A stretch of 13,478 nt of DNA, from positions 1 to 13,478 of the forward strand of contig JAENXG010000041.1 in the NCBI GenBank assembly GCA_016649675.1, given 5' to 3'. The notes under the pieces were generated by a model. It had not been told where the DNA came from and ran no database searches. It saw nothing but the letters and a program-made list of their open reading frames with translations. The stretch is from Methyloceanibacter sp. Lineage in GTDB: Bacteria > Pseudomonadota > Alphaproteobacteria > Rhizobiales > Methyloligellaceae. A program made the translations under genes and the position numbers. This document shows, in pieces, positions 6,561-13,478 of this stretch (position 1 is its first letter; each line of letters starts with the position of its first letter).

Positions 6561-6585
6561 AACCGGCAAGGAGTGCCGGTTTCTT
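6561..6585 (+). terminator. Stem-loop between rnd and lptC, terminator or leader structure
   Basis: AACCGGCA (6561-6568) and TGCCGGTT (6574-6581) form a perfect 8-base-pair stem around the 5-base loop AGGAG, followed by TCTT. This resembles an intrinsic terminator with a short T-tract and would end the rnd transcript. It also lies only 20 bases before the lptC ATG, with a Shine-Dalgarno-like AAGGAG in the loop region. It could therefore instead be a leader structure of the lpt transcript. Confidence 0.5.
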
Positions 6586-6605
6586 GCGAATCCTTGGCGG
6601 GACCC

Positions 6606-7436
6606 ATGACGATTGAGGCGAATCTCGTTCCCACCGGCCGGCGCTACCGCCTGCGCTCGCTCGAGGAGCGCGAGCGCGCCTTTCGGGCTGCCCTGCGGCA
6701 TACCCGTCTCGTCGGTATCCTGCGCAAGGTGCTACCGGTTTTGGCGGTCCTCGTGCTTGCCTGCTATTTCATCTCCACGAGGCTTAGCGTCAGCGTGGGC
6801 GACCTGACGGCGAGCATCAGCGGGGTGGAGATCGCCGACGGCAATTTGCGCATGACCAACCCCAAGCTCAAAGGCAACGACAAGAAGAACGGCGTCTATG
6901 TGGTGAGCGCCGACTACGCCGATCAGGACGTGAAGAACCCGAAGGTGATCAAGCTCCACGCCATCAAGGCCGACCTGTCGAGCAAGGATGGCGGCTGGTC
7001 GCGGATGGAGGCCGTGCGCGGCGTCTTCGACAGCGAGGCGGAACGGCTCGTGATGCAGGAAAAGATCACCGTGGCAACGAGCTCGGGCGTGAGCGGCGAG
7101 TTGAAGCAGGCGACCCTTGACATGAAAAATCAGACGCTCCGCTCGCACAGTCCGGTCCACTTCGAATTGACCAATGGCAACGTGAAAGCCAACGCGCTCA
7201 CGTTCCATTCTGGGGAGCACACCCTCACCTTCCGCGGCAACGTGGTTGTCCACCTCGTCAAGCCAGACGATAGTGACGACGATAAAGGCGGGAAAGGCCT
7301 CCCGCTTATGCCGAAGGCCAAGGCGCTGCCCCCACAAGCTGCCGACTCGACGCCCGAGGCCGCCGTGGCGGCGGAGGCAATAGTGGCTGAGCCGCAAGAC
7401 GGCACATCCCCGGCGGAACCGATGGTGCCCCAATGA
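6606..7436 (+). CDS. lptC: LPS export protein LptC
   Basis: LptC is the bitopic inner-membrane member of the Lpt bridge. It receives lipopolysaccharide from LptB2FG and passes it to LptA. The 276-residue product has a basic cytoplasmic N-terminus, one membrane segment at about residues 37-58 (LPVLAVLVLACYFIS), and then a periplasmic beta-jellyroll domain with alternating short strands, including YVVSADYADQDVKNPKVIKL and LTFRGNVVVHL. E. coli LptC has 191 residues. The extra length here is mainly a C-terminal tail rich in Asp, Lys, Pro, Ala and Glu, after about residue 210. I chose ATG 6606. The ORF can extend to a GTG at 6573, but that codon sits directly against AAGGA inside a stem-loop and would add a short, unlikely stretch. 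The stop overlaps the lptA start (ATGA), so the two are translationally coupled. Confidence 0.9.
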   Translation: MTIEANLVPTGRRYRLRSLEERERAFRAALRHTRLVGILRKVLPVLAVLVLACYFISTRLSVSVGDLTASISGVEIADGNLRMTNPKLKGNDKKNGVYVVSADYADQDVKNPKVIKLHAIKADLSSKDGGWSRMEAVRGVFDSEAERLVMQEKITVATSSGVSGELKQATLDMKNQTLRSHSPVHFELTNGNVKANALTFHSGEHTLTFRGNVVVHLVKPDDSDDDKGGKGLPLMPKAKALPPQAADSTPEAAVAAEAIVAEPQDGTSPAEPMVPQ

Positions 7437-8311
7437 GCAAGCCGCGGCGCAAAACCACTTCTCCGCTCCTCCGCGCGCTTGCGGCAGCCATGGGCCTCAC
7501 GCTCATGCTCCCCGCGCCCGTCTCGGCGCAGACCCTCACCAATACGTTCGGCGGGCTGTCGCAGAGCTCCAAGGACCCGATCGACATCGAGTCCGACGTG
7601 CTCGTGGTGCACGACCAGCAGAAATACGCGACCTTCACAGGCAAAGTGAAGGCGGTGCAGGGCACTACGACGCTCCGCGCCGACCGGCTCGACGTCCACT
7701 ATGTCGGCGGCGGCGACAAGCTGACCGGCGGCGGCAACACGGAAGGCGCCGACCAGGCTGCGCCCGCGACCAAGGTGGCAGAGGTCAAGCCTGCGGGCAC
7801 AGCAGCGGCGAGCGACGACGGCACCCAGATCTCCAAGATCGAGGCCAAGGGCGACGTCATCATCAACAGCGACAAGGACCAGACGACCACCAGCGACTGG
7901 GCCATCTACGACGTGCCGTCGCACATGGTAACCGTGGGCGGCAATGTGGTGTTAACGCAAGGCAAGAATGTGCTAAAGGGTGACCGTCTGGTCATCGATC
8001 TGACGACGGGCGAAAGCCGGTTCGAGAACACGGGCAATACCGCGGCTGGGGGCCGTATCCGTGCGCTGTTCATGCCGAAGCAGGAAGGCGCTGACGCCAA
8101 AACTGCCAAGCCTGCCGATCCCAAGTCGGGCGATGCGGGCTCTGCGGGCGGAGCGACGGCGGCGGCGCCTGCGGGCGAGGCATCCGGCAATGCCGAGCCT
8201 GCCGCCGACGACCAGGGCGCGGCGGCAAGCGCAAGCGCAGAAGCGGCAGACGGCGGCAAGCCCGCAAAGGAAGAATCGCCTTGGTCGCTTGTTCCGGGTC
8301 ACCAACCCTGA
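7433..8311 (+). CDS. lptA: LPS transport periplasmic protein LptA
   Basis: LptA polymerises in the periplasm to form the bridge along which lipopolysaccharide moves from LptC to LptD. The 292-residue precursor has a signal peptide with basic start, hydrophobic core (LLRALAAAMGLTLML) and cleavage site VSA-QT near residue 32. The OstA/LptA domain follows: DPIDIESDVLVVHDQQKYATFTGKVKAVQG, DLHY-like LDVHYVGG, then SKIEAKGDVIINSDKDQTTTSDWAIYD and VTVGGNVVLTQGKNVLKGDRLVIDL with GESRFE. About 40 Gly/Ala/Thr-rich residues interrupt the domain around positions 90-130. The last 70 residues are a low-complexity Ala/Gly/Asp tail. E. coli LptA has 185 residues, so both additions are lineage features. The gene overlaps lptC by 4 bases and is followed by lptB 66 bases later. 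Confidence 0.93.
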   Translation: MSKPRRKTTSPLLRALAAAMGLTLMLPAPVSAQTLTNTFGGLSQSSKDPIDIESDVLVVHDQQKYATFTGKVKAVQGTTTLRADRLDVHYVGGGDKLTGGGNTEGADQAAPATKVAEVKPAGTAAASDDGTQISKIEAKGDVIINSDKDQTTTSDWAIYDVPSHMVTVGGNVVLTQGKNVLKGDRLVIDLTTGESRFENTGNTAAGGRIRALFMPKQEGADAKTAKPADPKSGDAGSAGGATAAAPAGEASGNAEPAADDQGAAASASAEAADGGKPAKEESPWSLVPGHQP

Positions 8312-8366
8312 GACGCTCCAGGGACCCTATGAAATGTTAACCGGCCGGAGCTTCAACTGAACGAGC

Positions 8367-8374
8367 GGAAGGGG
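8367..8374 (+). promoter_or_regulatory. Ribosome binding site supporting the GTG start of lptB
   Basis: GGAAGGGG lies 3-6 bases before GTG 8378. No ATG start for the LptB frame lies upstream of the conserved ABC region, and the N-terminal extension is translated from this GTG. Confidence 0.5.
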
Positions 8375-8377
8375 TCA

Positions 8378-9208
8378 GTGGGCAAATTGCTGTCGTTCCC
8401 AGGCCGCCAGGCAGTCGCCGCACCAGGAGGGGCCGTCCCTGCGGCGCCGCCCATCCAATCGCCGGGCCCGCGGTCCGAGCCGGGCGTTGGCCGGCTGACC
8501 GTCACTGGCGTCGTCAAGAGCTTCAAGAAACGCACCGTCGTTCGCGGCGTCAGCCTCGAGCTTTCCCGCGGCGAGGCGGTCGGGCTCTTGGGCCCGAACG
8601 GCGCCGGCAAGACGACCGTGTTCTACATGATCACGGGCCTGATCCCGGCTGACGAGGGCTCGATCAAGATCGACGGCCGCGACGTGACCAAGCTGCCGAT
8701 GTACCGCCGGGCGCGGCTCGGCGTCGGCTACCTGCCCCAGGAGGCCTCGATCTTCAGGGGGCTGACCGTGGAGGAGAACATTCTCGCGGTGCTCGAGACG
8801 GTCGAACCCAACAAGGCCGAGCGTCAGCTCCAGCTCGACGCGCTGCTCGAGGAGTTCCGCATCACGCGGCTGAGGACCTCGCCGGCCATGCGGCTGTCCG
8901 GCGGTGAGCGCCGCCGCGTCGAGATCGCCCGCGCTCTCGCCACGCGTCCGTCCTTCATGCTGCTTGACGAGCCGTTCGCCGGCATCGACCCGATCGCCGT
9001 TAACGACATCCGCGCGCTCGTGCGGCATCTGACCCAGCGCGGCATCGGCGTGCTCATCACCGATCATAATGTGCGCGAGACGCTCGACCTCGTCAGCCGC
9101 GCCTATATCATCCATGACGGCATGGTGCTAACCCACGGCACCGCCCACGAGATCATCAACAACGAGGACGTGCGGCGCGTCTATCTCGGCGACCAGTTCA
9201 GGATCTGA
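8378..9208 (+). CDS. lptB: LPS export ABC transporter ATP-binding protein LptB
   Basis: LptB is the ATPase of LptB2FG, which extracts lipopolysaccharide from the inner membrane and drives it into the Lpt bridge; it sits on the cytoplasmic face. The 276-residue protein carries all ABC motifs: Walker A GPNGAGKTT (72-80), Q-loop PQEAS with Gln121, signature LSGGERRR (173-180), Walker B FMLLDEP with Glu198, D-loop AGID, and switch His230 in ITDHN. E. coli LptB has 241 residues. The extra length is an N-terminal stretch of about 38 residues rich in Pro, Ala and Gly, with no predicted structure. The start codon is GTG with GGAAGGGG upstream. lptF and lptG are not in the window, as usual, because they lie elsewhere in most genomes. 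The next gene, rpoN, starts 26 bases later. Confidence 0.97.
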   Translation: MGKLLSFPGRQAVAAPGGAVPAAPPIQSPGPRSEPGVGRLTVTGVVKSFKKRTVVRGVSLELSRGEAVGLLGPNGAGKTTVFYMITGLIPADEGSIKIDGRDVTKLPMYRRARLGVGYLPQEASIFRGLTVEENILAVLETVEPNKAERQLQLDALLEEFRITRLRTSPAMRLSGGERRRVEIARALATRPSFMLLDEPFAGIDPIAVNDIRALVRHLTQRGIGVLITDHNVRETLDLVSRAYIIHDGMVLTHGTAHEIINNEDVRRVYLGDQFRI

Positions 9209-9234
9209 GCCGCTGATCGCGAGTGAGTTCGATA

Positions 9235-10824
9235 ATGGCGATCACCACTAAGCTCGAGCTCCGTCAGTCCCACAGCCTGGTGATGACGCCGCAGCTGCAG
9301 CAGGCGATCAAGCTGCTGCAACTCTCCAACATGGAGCTGGCAACTTTCGTCGAGACCGAGCTTGAGCGCAATCCGCTGCTCGAGCGCGCCGAGCCCGACG
9401 AGGCGGCCGCCGTGCCCGAGCCCGCCGTCGATCCGGTCGCCGCAACCGCCTCCAGGGACGAGGGGGAGCGGCCCGAGGCAACCGGCGCCGCGGGCGAGAG
9501 CCTCCCGGCCGAAAGCGAGGCGGAGCGCGGCGACGACGGCGAATGGATGGATCTCGAGGCCAGCAAGGGACGCAGCGACGACCTCGATGCCGAGCCGCAA
9601 GATGCATTTCCCGATAGCGACGCCTTCACCCCGGGCGCCCTCAAGGACTCCGGTTGGACGGTGCTCGCCACGGGAGCGGGTAGCGGCGGCGGCGACGACC
9701 CCAATCTCGAGGCCTACGTGGCCGAGCAGCGAACGCTGCGCGACCATCTTACCGACCAGCTCGTTCTTGCCTTCGCCGATCCTCCCAGACGGCTGATCGG
9801 CCACCACCTCATCGATATGACCGACGAGGCGGGCTATCTGCGCGGCGAGCTGACCGCGCTCGCCGATCTCCTCGGCGCACCGCTCGAGCTTGTCGAGGAG
9901 ACGCTTCACGTGATGCAGGGCTTCGAGCCGTGCGGCGTGTTTGCCCGCGACTTGCGCGAATGCCTCATGCTTCAGCTGAAGGAGCAGGACCGCTGCGACC
10001 CGGCGATGGCGGCCTTGATCGAGAACCTGCACCTCCTGGCCGCCCACGACCTGCCGGCGCTCAAGCGCGCGGCCCGGGTGTCCGACGAGGACATCTGCGA
10101 CATGATCCAGGAGGTGAAGCGGCTGAACCCGAAGCCCGGGCTGAAATATGGCTCAAGTCCGTCGCAGCCGATCGTGCCCGACGTGCTCGTGCGCGTGCTT
10201 CCCGACAGCTCCTTCCACGTCGAGCTGAACAGCGACACCCTGCCGCGCGTCCTCGTCAACCAGTCCTATTACGCGACCGTCTCCAAATCGACGACGCGCA
10301 AGGAGGACAAGAGCTATCTCGTCGACTGCCTGCAGACCGCCAATTGGCTGGTCAAGAGCCTCGACCAGCGCGCCCGCACCATCCTCAAGGTGGCGCAGGA
10401 GATCGTGCGCCAGCAGGACGGTTTCTTCACCCACGGGGTGCGGCATTTGCGGCCGTTGAACCTGAAGACCGTAGCCGACGCCATCTCCATGCATGAATCG
10501 ACGGTCAGCCGCGTCACTTCCAACAAATACATGGCGACCAATCGCGGCCTGTTCGAGCTCAAATATTTCTTCACCTCGTCGATCGCCGCGACTGCGGACG
10601 GCGATGCCCATTCCTCCGAGGCCGTGCGTCACCGCATTCGCGAGATGATCGAGGCTGAGGCCGCGAGCGACGTGCTATCCGACGACAAGATCGTCGAGCG
10701 GCTGAAAGGCGACGGCATCGACATCGCCCGCCGGACGGTCGCGAAATACCGCGAGGCGCTGCGCATTCCCTCCTCGGTGCAGCGGCGGCGGCTCAAGCGC
10801 ATCGCCCATGGCGCAAGCCCTTGA
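9235..10824 (+). CDS. rpoN: RNA polymerase sigma-54 factor RpoN
   Basis: RpoN directs RNA polymerase to -24/-12 promoters (GG...GC) and needs AAA+ activators to open DNA. It controls nitrogen use, motility and other functions. The 529-residue product has the three regions. Region I is Gln/Leu-rich: LELRQSHSLVMTPQLQQAIK then LLQLSNMEL, activator-responsive. An acidic region II (about 50-160) is longer than in E. coli (477 residues in total). Region III has the core-binding part, the helix-turn-helix (LKTVADAISMHESTVSRV, about 410-430) and the RpoN box ARRTVAKYRE at about 498-507, which reads the -24 element. ATG 9235 fits the family start (MA-I-T-x-LELRQS). A GTG at 9223 is in frame and would add four residues. 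It follows lptB by 26 bases and probably shares its transcript. No -24/-12 promoter is evident just upstream. Confidence 0.98.
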   Translation: MAITTKLELRQSHSLVMTPQLQQAIKLLQLSNMELATFVETELERNPLLERAEPDEAAAVPEPAVDPVAATASRDEGERPEATGAAGESLPAESEAERGDDGEWMDLEASKGRSDDLDAEPQDAFPDSDAFTPGALKDSGWTVLATGAGSGGGDDPNLEAYVAEQRTLRDHLTDQLVLAFADPPRRLIGHHLIDMTDEAGYLRGELTALADLLGAPLELVEETLHVMQGFEPCGVFARDLRECLMLQLKEQDRCDPAMAALIENLHLLAAHDLPALKRAARVSDEDICDMIQEVKRLNPKPGLKYGSSPSQPIVPDVLVRVLPDSSFHVELNSDTLPRVLVNQSYYATVSKSTTRKEDKSYLVDCLQTANWLVKSLDQRARTILKVAQEIVRQQDGFFTHGVRHLRPLNLKTVADAISMHESTVSRVTSNKYMATNRGLFELKYFFTSSIAATADGDAHSSEAVRHRIREMIEAEAASDVLSDDKIVERLKGDGIDIARRTVAKYREALRIPSSVQRRRLKRIAHGASP

Positions 10825-10888
10825 GGCACTGCTAAGCCATTGGCTGGAAACGGGAATCGTGTAAAGAGGCAGACCTGAAATTGATGGT

Positions 10889-10917
10889 TTGACACCTTTA
10901 GAGTGGGGGTCTAGCTT
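10889..10917 (+). promoter_or_regulatory. Candidate sigma-70 promoter for hpf-ptsN
   Basis: TTGACA (10889-10894) is a perfect -35 box. With a 17-base spacer it is followed by TAGCTT (10912-10917), which matches three of six -10 positions, including the key T1, A2 and T6. It lies in the 233-base gap between rpoN and hpf, giving a leader of about 135 bases. The leader holds a short hairpin with arms CGGCC (10919-10923) and GGCCG (10934-10938). I see nothing else in this gap: no gene, and no clear intrinsic terminator for rpoN. Confidence 0.55.
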
Positions 10918-11057
10918 CCGGCCCCGCGGTGGAGGCCGAACGATGTTGGGCCCAGGGCGTTAGTTCGCCGGGCGAGAGCAGGCCCACTCGAAAAGCGGCA
11001 TGCGCCCCCTGGAAGCGCGGGTCAAGATAGGGTCTTTCGACAGTCTTCCCTAGGGCG

Positions 11058-11639
11058 ATGATACAAGTTACCGGAAAGAATCTGGACGTCGGAGAGGCGT
11101 TGCGCAGTTACGTCCAGGAGCGCGTCGTAAACACTGTCGAGAAGTTCATCGGGCGCGCACCGACGGGCCATGTGCGCATCGAGAAGGAGCACGGGGGGTT
11201 CCGCACCAATTGCACGATCCATTTGTGGCAGGGCATGAGTCTCGAGGCCCATGGCGTGGCGCCTGACGCCTATCGGAGCGCCGATCTTGCTTGCGAACGG
11301 CTCGAGAAGCGGGTGCGCCGCTACAAGCGGAGGCTCAACCGGCATGGTGATGGCGACACCCCGCACAAGCAGACGGCGGGGGCGTCCTATGTCATCCAAG
11401 CCTCGCAAGAGGAGCACGAGGAACGCGATGAGGACAATCCGATCATCATTGCCGAGGCCGAAACCGTGGTGCACGAGATGGCCGTCAGCGACGCTGTGAT
11501 GCAGATGGACTTGGCCGATCAGCCCTTTGTCGTCTTCCGCAACGCTAGCCACGGGGAGATCAACGTGGTCTACCGCCGGGAGGACGGCAATATCGGCTGG
11601 ATCGATCCCGCGGGTAAGAAGGCGCGCAAGCGACGCTAG
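11058..11639 (+). CDS. hpf: Ribosome hibernation promoting factor, long form
   Basis: HPF binds the 30S decoding region and joins idle ribosomes into inactive 100S dimers during starvation. The 193-residue product is the long type. An N-terminal S30AE domain (about 1-100: MIQVTGKNLDVGEALRSYV, then the basic helix ACERLEKRVRRYKRRL) is followed by an acidic linker (EEHEERDEDN) and a C-terminal domain of about 55 residues. That domain, DAVMQMDLADQPFVVFRNAS followed by INVVYRREDGNIGWIDP, mediates dimerisation in long HPFs. E. coli has instead a short HPF plus RMF, so this protein probably forms 100S ribosomes alone. It starts at ATG 11058 after a weak AGGGCG site, and a good promoter lies about 140 bases upstream. 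The order rpoN - hpf - ptsN is conserved with enterobacteria. Confidence 0.97.
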   Translation: MIQVTGKNLDVGEALRSYVQERVVNTVEKFIGRAPTGHVRIEKEHGGFRTNCTIHLWQGMSLEAHGVAPDAYRSADLACERLEKRVRRYKRRLNRHGDGDTPHKQTAGASYVIQASQEEHEERDEDNPIIIAEAETVVHEMAVSDAVMQMDLADQPFVVFRNASHGEINVVYRREDGNIGWIDPAGKKARKRR

Positions 11640-11680
11640 GCGGATTCCGCCCGGTCGCTCGCTTAATTGGATGGTGGCAG

Positions 11681-12148
11681 ATGCATCTAGGTGATTTCAT
11701 CTCCCCCGATTCTGTTGTTCCCTCGCTCAAGGTGAAGAACAAGAAGCAGCTTCTGCAGGAGCTTTCGGCCCGCGCTGCCCGTCTCACCGGGCTCGAGGAG
11801 CGCTACATCTTCGACGTTCTGTTGCAGCGCGAGCGGCTTGGCTCGACCGGCCTTGGCCAGGGCATCGCCATTCCCCATGGGAAGTTCGCAGGGCTGAAGC
11901 GCATCGTCGGCATCTTTGCGCGGCTTGTCGAGCCGATCGACTTCGATGCCGTCGACGGCGAGCCGGTCGATGTCGTGTTTCTGCTGCTGGCACCGGAAGG
12001 GGCCGGCGCCGACCATCTGAAGGCGCTCGCCCGCATCTCGCGTCTCTTGCGCGAGGGGAGTGCGGTGGAGAAGCTCAGGGCCTCCAAGGACGCTGCCGCC
12101 CTTTATGCGGTCCTCACCGAAGACGAAGCGTCCTCCCACGCCGCCTAA
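11681..12148 (+). CDS. ptsN: Nitrogen PTS enzyme IIA PtsN (EIIA-Ntr)
   Basis: PtsN is the final phosphoryl acceptor of the nitrogen-related phosphotransferase chain (PtsP, NPr, PtsN). It does not carry sugar. It regulates potassium uptake, nitrogen and stress responses through its phosphorylation state. The 155-residue product is the expected size and shows the EIIA type-2 fold: LKVKNKKQLLQELSARA, then LLQRERLGSTGLGQGIAIPH with the phosphorylated histidine at His66 in AIPHGK. The strand DAVDGEPVDVVFLLLAPEGAG and the helix HLKALARISRLLRE follow. The gene begins 41 bases after hpf and probably belongs to its transcript. In E. coli rapZ and npr follow; here they do not, so the partner NPr must be encoded elsewhere if it is present. 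Confidence 0.97.
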   Translation: MHLGDFISPDSVVPSLKVKNKKQLLQELSARAARLTGLEERYIFDVLLQRERLGSTGLGQGIAIPHGKFAGLKRIVGIFARLVEPIDFDAVDGEPVDVVFLLLAPEGAGADHLKALARISRLLREGSAVEKLRASKDAAALYAVLTEDEASSHAA

Positions 12149-12167
12149 CCATCCCTTTGAGGGGCGA

Positions 12168-13220
12168 ATGCTTCGCATTGCGGCGTTTTGCGGTGTGCTT
12201 CTCGCCCTCGCGCTGAACCTGAGCTTCACGGGAGCTGCGCACGCCGATCAGACCTATTCCGTGGGCATGAAGCAGATCGAGTTCGTCGATCCCAAAGACA
12301 ACCACCGCCACGTGGCTTTTGCGATGTTCTATCCGGCTCGGCCGCAGGACAGTTCGGCAACCCCGCTCGTCATGCCGTTCTTCGCCAATCTGCACCTTTA
12401 CCAGGACGCGGAGATCGCTCCCACGGACAAGAAATATCCGCTGGTGATGTTCTCCCACGGGCGCGGCAGCAATCCCCTCTATTATGCCTGGTTCGCTGAG
12501 GTCCTCGCCGCGCACGGCTATATCGTGGCCGCCCCCTACCACTACCGTGCCAACACCTACGATGCGACGATCGCCTATCTGGCCAACAAGCTCTGGCAAC
12601 GCCCGGTCGATATCGGCCTTGCCATCAGCTTCCTGCTCAATGACCCGGTCTGGGGGAAATATATCGATCCCGACCGCATCGGGATCGCCGGCCATTCGCA
12701 AGGCGGCTTTACCTCGCTGTGGATCGGCGGCGCCAAGGTCAATGCCGACAAGTATCTCGCCTTTCAGCAGGGCTGGCGCAACAATGGGATGGTGCCCGAA
12801 TATCTGCGCCAAGAGCTCCCGCTCGATGCGACGCCGGCACTCAATGTTCGCGATGCCCGGGTCAAAGCCGCTTTTGCCATGGCGCCTGGGATCATCAACG
12901 CGTTCGGCATGGACGAGGTGGGATTACGGGAGCTGACGATCCCTACCTACATTACCGTCGGCGCCGGCGACACCCAGACCCCGCCCAAGGACAACGCCGA
13001 GTTCGCGGCGCAATACATCCCGAATGCTGAGCTCAACATCATTCCCGGCAAGGTCGACCATGAGATCTTTGTCAACGAGTGCGAGGACGAAGGCCGAGAC
13101 GAATTTCCCGAGGCCTGCGTCGATGCGCCGGGCGTTGATCGCGCCAAGATCCACGCGGAGGTCGGCGATGCGGCGCTCAGGTTTTTCGCGGCTCACTTGC
13201 CCCCTGCCGGCGACAAGTAG
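12168..13220 (+). CDS. Secreted alpha/beta hydrolase (dienelactone hydrolase/PAF-acetylhydrolase-like)
   Basis: The 350-residue precursor has a signal peptide (LRIAAFCGVLLALALNLSF, cleavage near AHA-DQ, residue 27), so the enzyme is exported. The strand LVMFSHGRGSNPLYYAWFAE gives the oxyanion region, and the nucleophile elbow is GIAGHSQGGF with Ser177. Asp268 in VGAGDTQTPP and His298 in KVDHEIF complete a plausible triad. The pattern resembles the bacterial PAF-acetylhydrolase-like/dienelactone hydrolase group, so it is an esterase or lipase; the substrate is not known. Cys305 and Cys317 near the C-terminus may form a disulfide. ATG 12168 is preceded by GAGGGG (12159-12164), and the signal peptide starts there; a longer in-frame ORF from 12060 would overlap ptsN and bury the signal peptide. 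It lies 19 bases after ptsN, so read-through is likely, but no functional link is apparent. Confidence 0.85.
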   Translation: MLRIAAFCGVLLALALNLSFTGAAHADQTYSVGMKQIEFVDPKDNHRHVAFAMFYPARPQDSSATPLVMPFFANLHLYQDAEIAPTDKKYPLVMFSHGRGSNPLYYAWFAEVLAAHGYIVAAPYHYRANTYDATIAYLANKLWQRPVDIGLAISFLLNDPVWGKYIDPDRIGIAGHSQGGFTSLWIGGAKVNADKYLAFQQGWRNNGMVPEYLRQELPLDATPALNVRDARVKAAFAMAPGIINAFGMDEVGLRELTIPTYITVGAGDTQTPPKDNAEFAAQYIPNAELNIIPGKVDHEIFVNECEDEGRDEFPEACVDAPGVDRAKIHAEVGDAALRFFAAHLPPAGDK

Positions 13221-13239
13221 CCCACCACCGGGAAAAGTC

Positions 13240-13478
13240 TCAGCGTGGCGCCGTGGTCGCCAGTAGCTCATTGGCAAACTGACCCATGGTGAACGCGGCG
13301 CTGAAGTCGAACTTGTTGATGGCGATGAACACTGCCGCGTTGCGCGTCGGCGCAAAGGCGATGTAGCAGAAGATGCCCTGAAGCCCGCCGGCCTTTTGCA
13401 GAATGAATGGGCTGTCGTCCTTCGCCATCATGCCGATCCAGGCCAGGCCGAGCGCGTCCATGTGGCCCGATTCATCCA
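13240..13478 (-). CDS. Serine beta-lactamase/AmpH-like protein, C-terminal fragment
   Basis: Only the last 79 codons are in the window; the gene continues past base 13478. The readable part begins DESGHMDALGLAWIGMM and contains LQKAGGLQGIFCYIAFAPTR, where KAG stands at the place of the KTG box of class C beta-lactamases and low-molecular-weight penicillin-binding proteins. After it come the strand AAVFIAINKFDF and the C-terminal helix (MGQFANELLA). Family members of the AmpH/EstB type are periplasmic D-Ala-D-Ala carboxypeptidases/endopeptidases or esterases. The nucleophile (SxxK) and the YxN motif would lie upstream and cannot be checked. It converges on the secreted hydrolase with 19 bases between stops and no clear terminator. 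Confidence 0.75.
   Translation of the reverse strand, partial: DESGHMDALGLAWIGMMAKDDSPFILQKAGGLQGIFCYIAFAPTRNAAVFIAINKFDFSAAFTMGQFANELLATTAPR

Noticed and set aside
8061..8360. Plus-strand frame that overlaps the lptA tail and runs past its stop, hinting at a frameshift
   Set aside because: The Ala/Gly/Asp tail of LptA in the main frame is typical low complexity and ends naturally. The alternative frame is Arg-rich shadow sequence; without homologues I see no reason to claim a frameshift.
10825..11057. Small gene or sigma-54 promoter in the rpoN-hpf gap
   Set aside because: No open frame with a ribosome site stands out, and I find no TGGCAC-N5-TTGC match.
12060..12167. Longer start of the secreted hydrolase inside ptsN
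   Set aside because: It would bury a clear signal peptide, and a good ribosome site precedes ATG 12168.

Overview
The window looks like a chromosomal segment of a GC-rich alphaproteobacterium, most likely of the order Hyphomicrobiales (Rhizobiales). The evidence is the run rnd - lptC - lptA - lptB - rpoN - hpf - ptsN, a short RNase D without HRDC domains, a long-form HPF, an NDUFA9-like protein beside uppP, and several GTG/TTG starts. I cannot name the genus. I see no transposase, phage gene, CRISPR array, toxin-antitoxin pair or integrase. The content is mostly core envelope, RNA and regulatory genes.

Left part (1-4600). A glycosyltransferase start leaves the window on the minus strand, divergent from a cytoplasmic alpha/beta hydrolase. 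The hydrolase converges on a three-gene minus-strand cluster read from 3695 to 1015: a GST-fold protein (possibly the FtsZ partner FzlA), queG (last step of queuosine synthesis) and an SDR-family protein. The SDR protein probably starts at a TTG inside the queG stop. A long perfect-type hairpin fills the gap between the converging genes. uppP, the undecaprenyl-diphosphate phosphatase, is divergent from the GST gene.

Middle (4600-6600). An NDUFA9-like SDR protein on the minus strand ends 7 bases from uppP. After a short gap comes tRNA-Leu(CAG) with an encoded CCA, then rnd. The gap between rnd and lptC holds a strong stem-loop and a 10-base palindrome.

Right part (6600-13478). lptC, lptA and lptB (LPS transport from inner membrane to outer membrane), rpoN (sigma-54), hpf (ribosome hibernation) and ptsN (nitrogen PTS EIIA) keep the order known from Escherichia coli. 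A consensus-like promoter lies before hpf, so hpf-ptsN can probably be transcribed apart from rpoN. After ptsN the enterobacterial order (rapZ, npr) is lost. Instead there is a secreted alpha/beta hydrolase, converging on the C-terminal end of a serine beta-lactamase/AmpH-like protein.

I found no convincing undescribed system. The best leads are the GST/FzlA candidate, two structured intergenic palindromes that may be dispersed repeats, the leader stem-loop of the lpt cluster, and the unusual tails and inserts of LptA and LptC.
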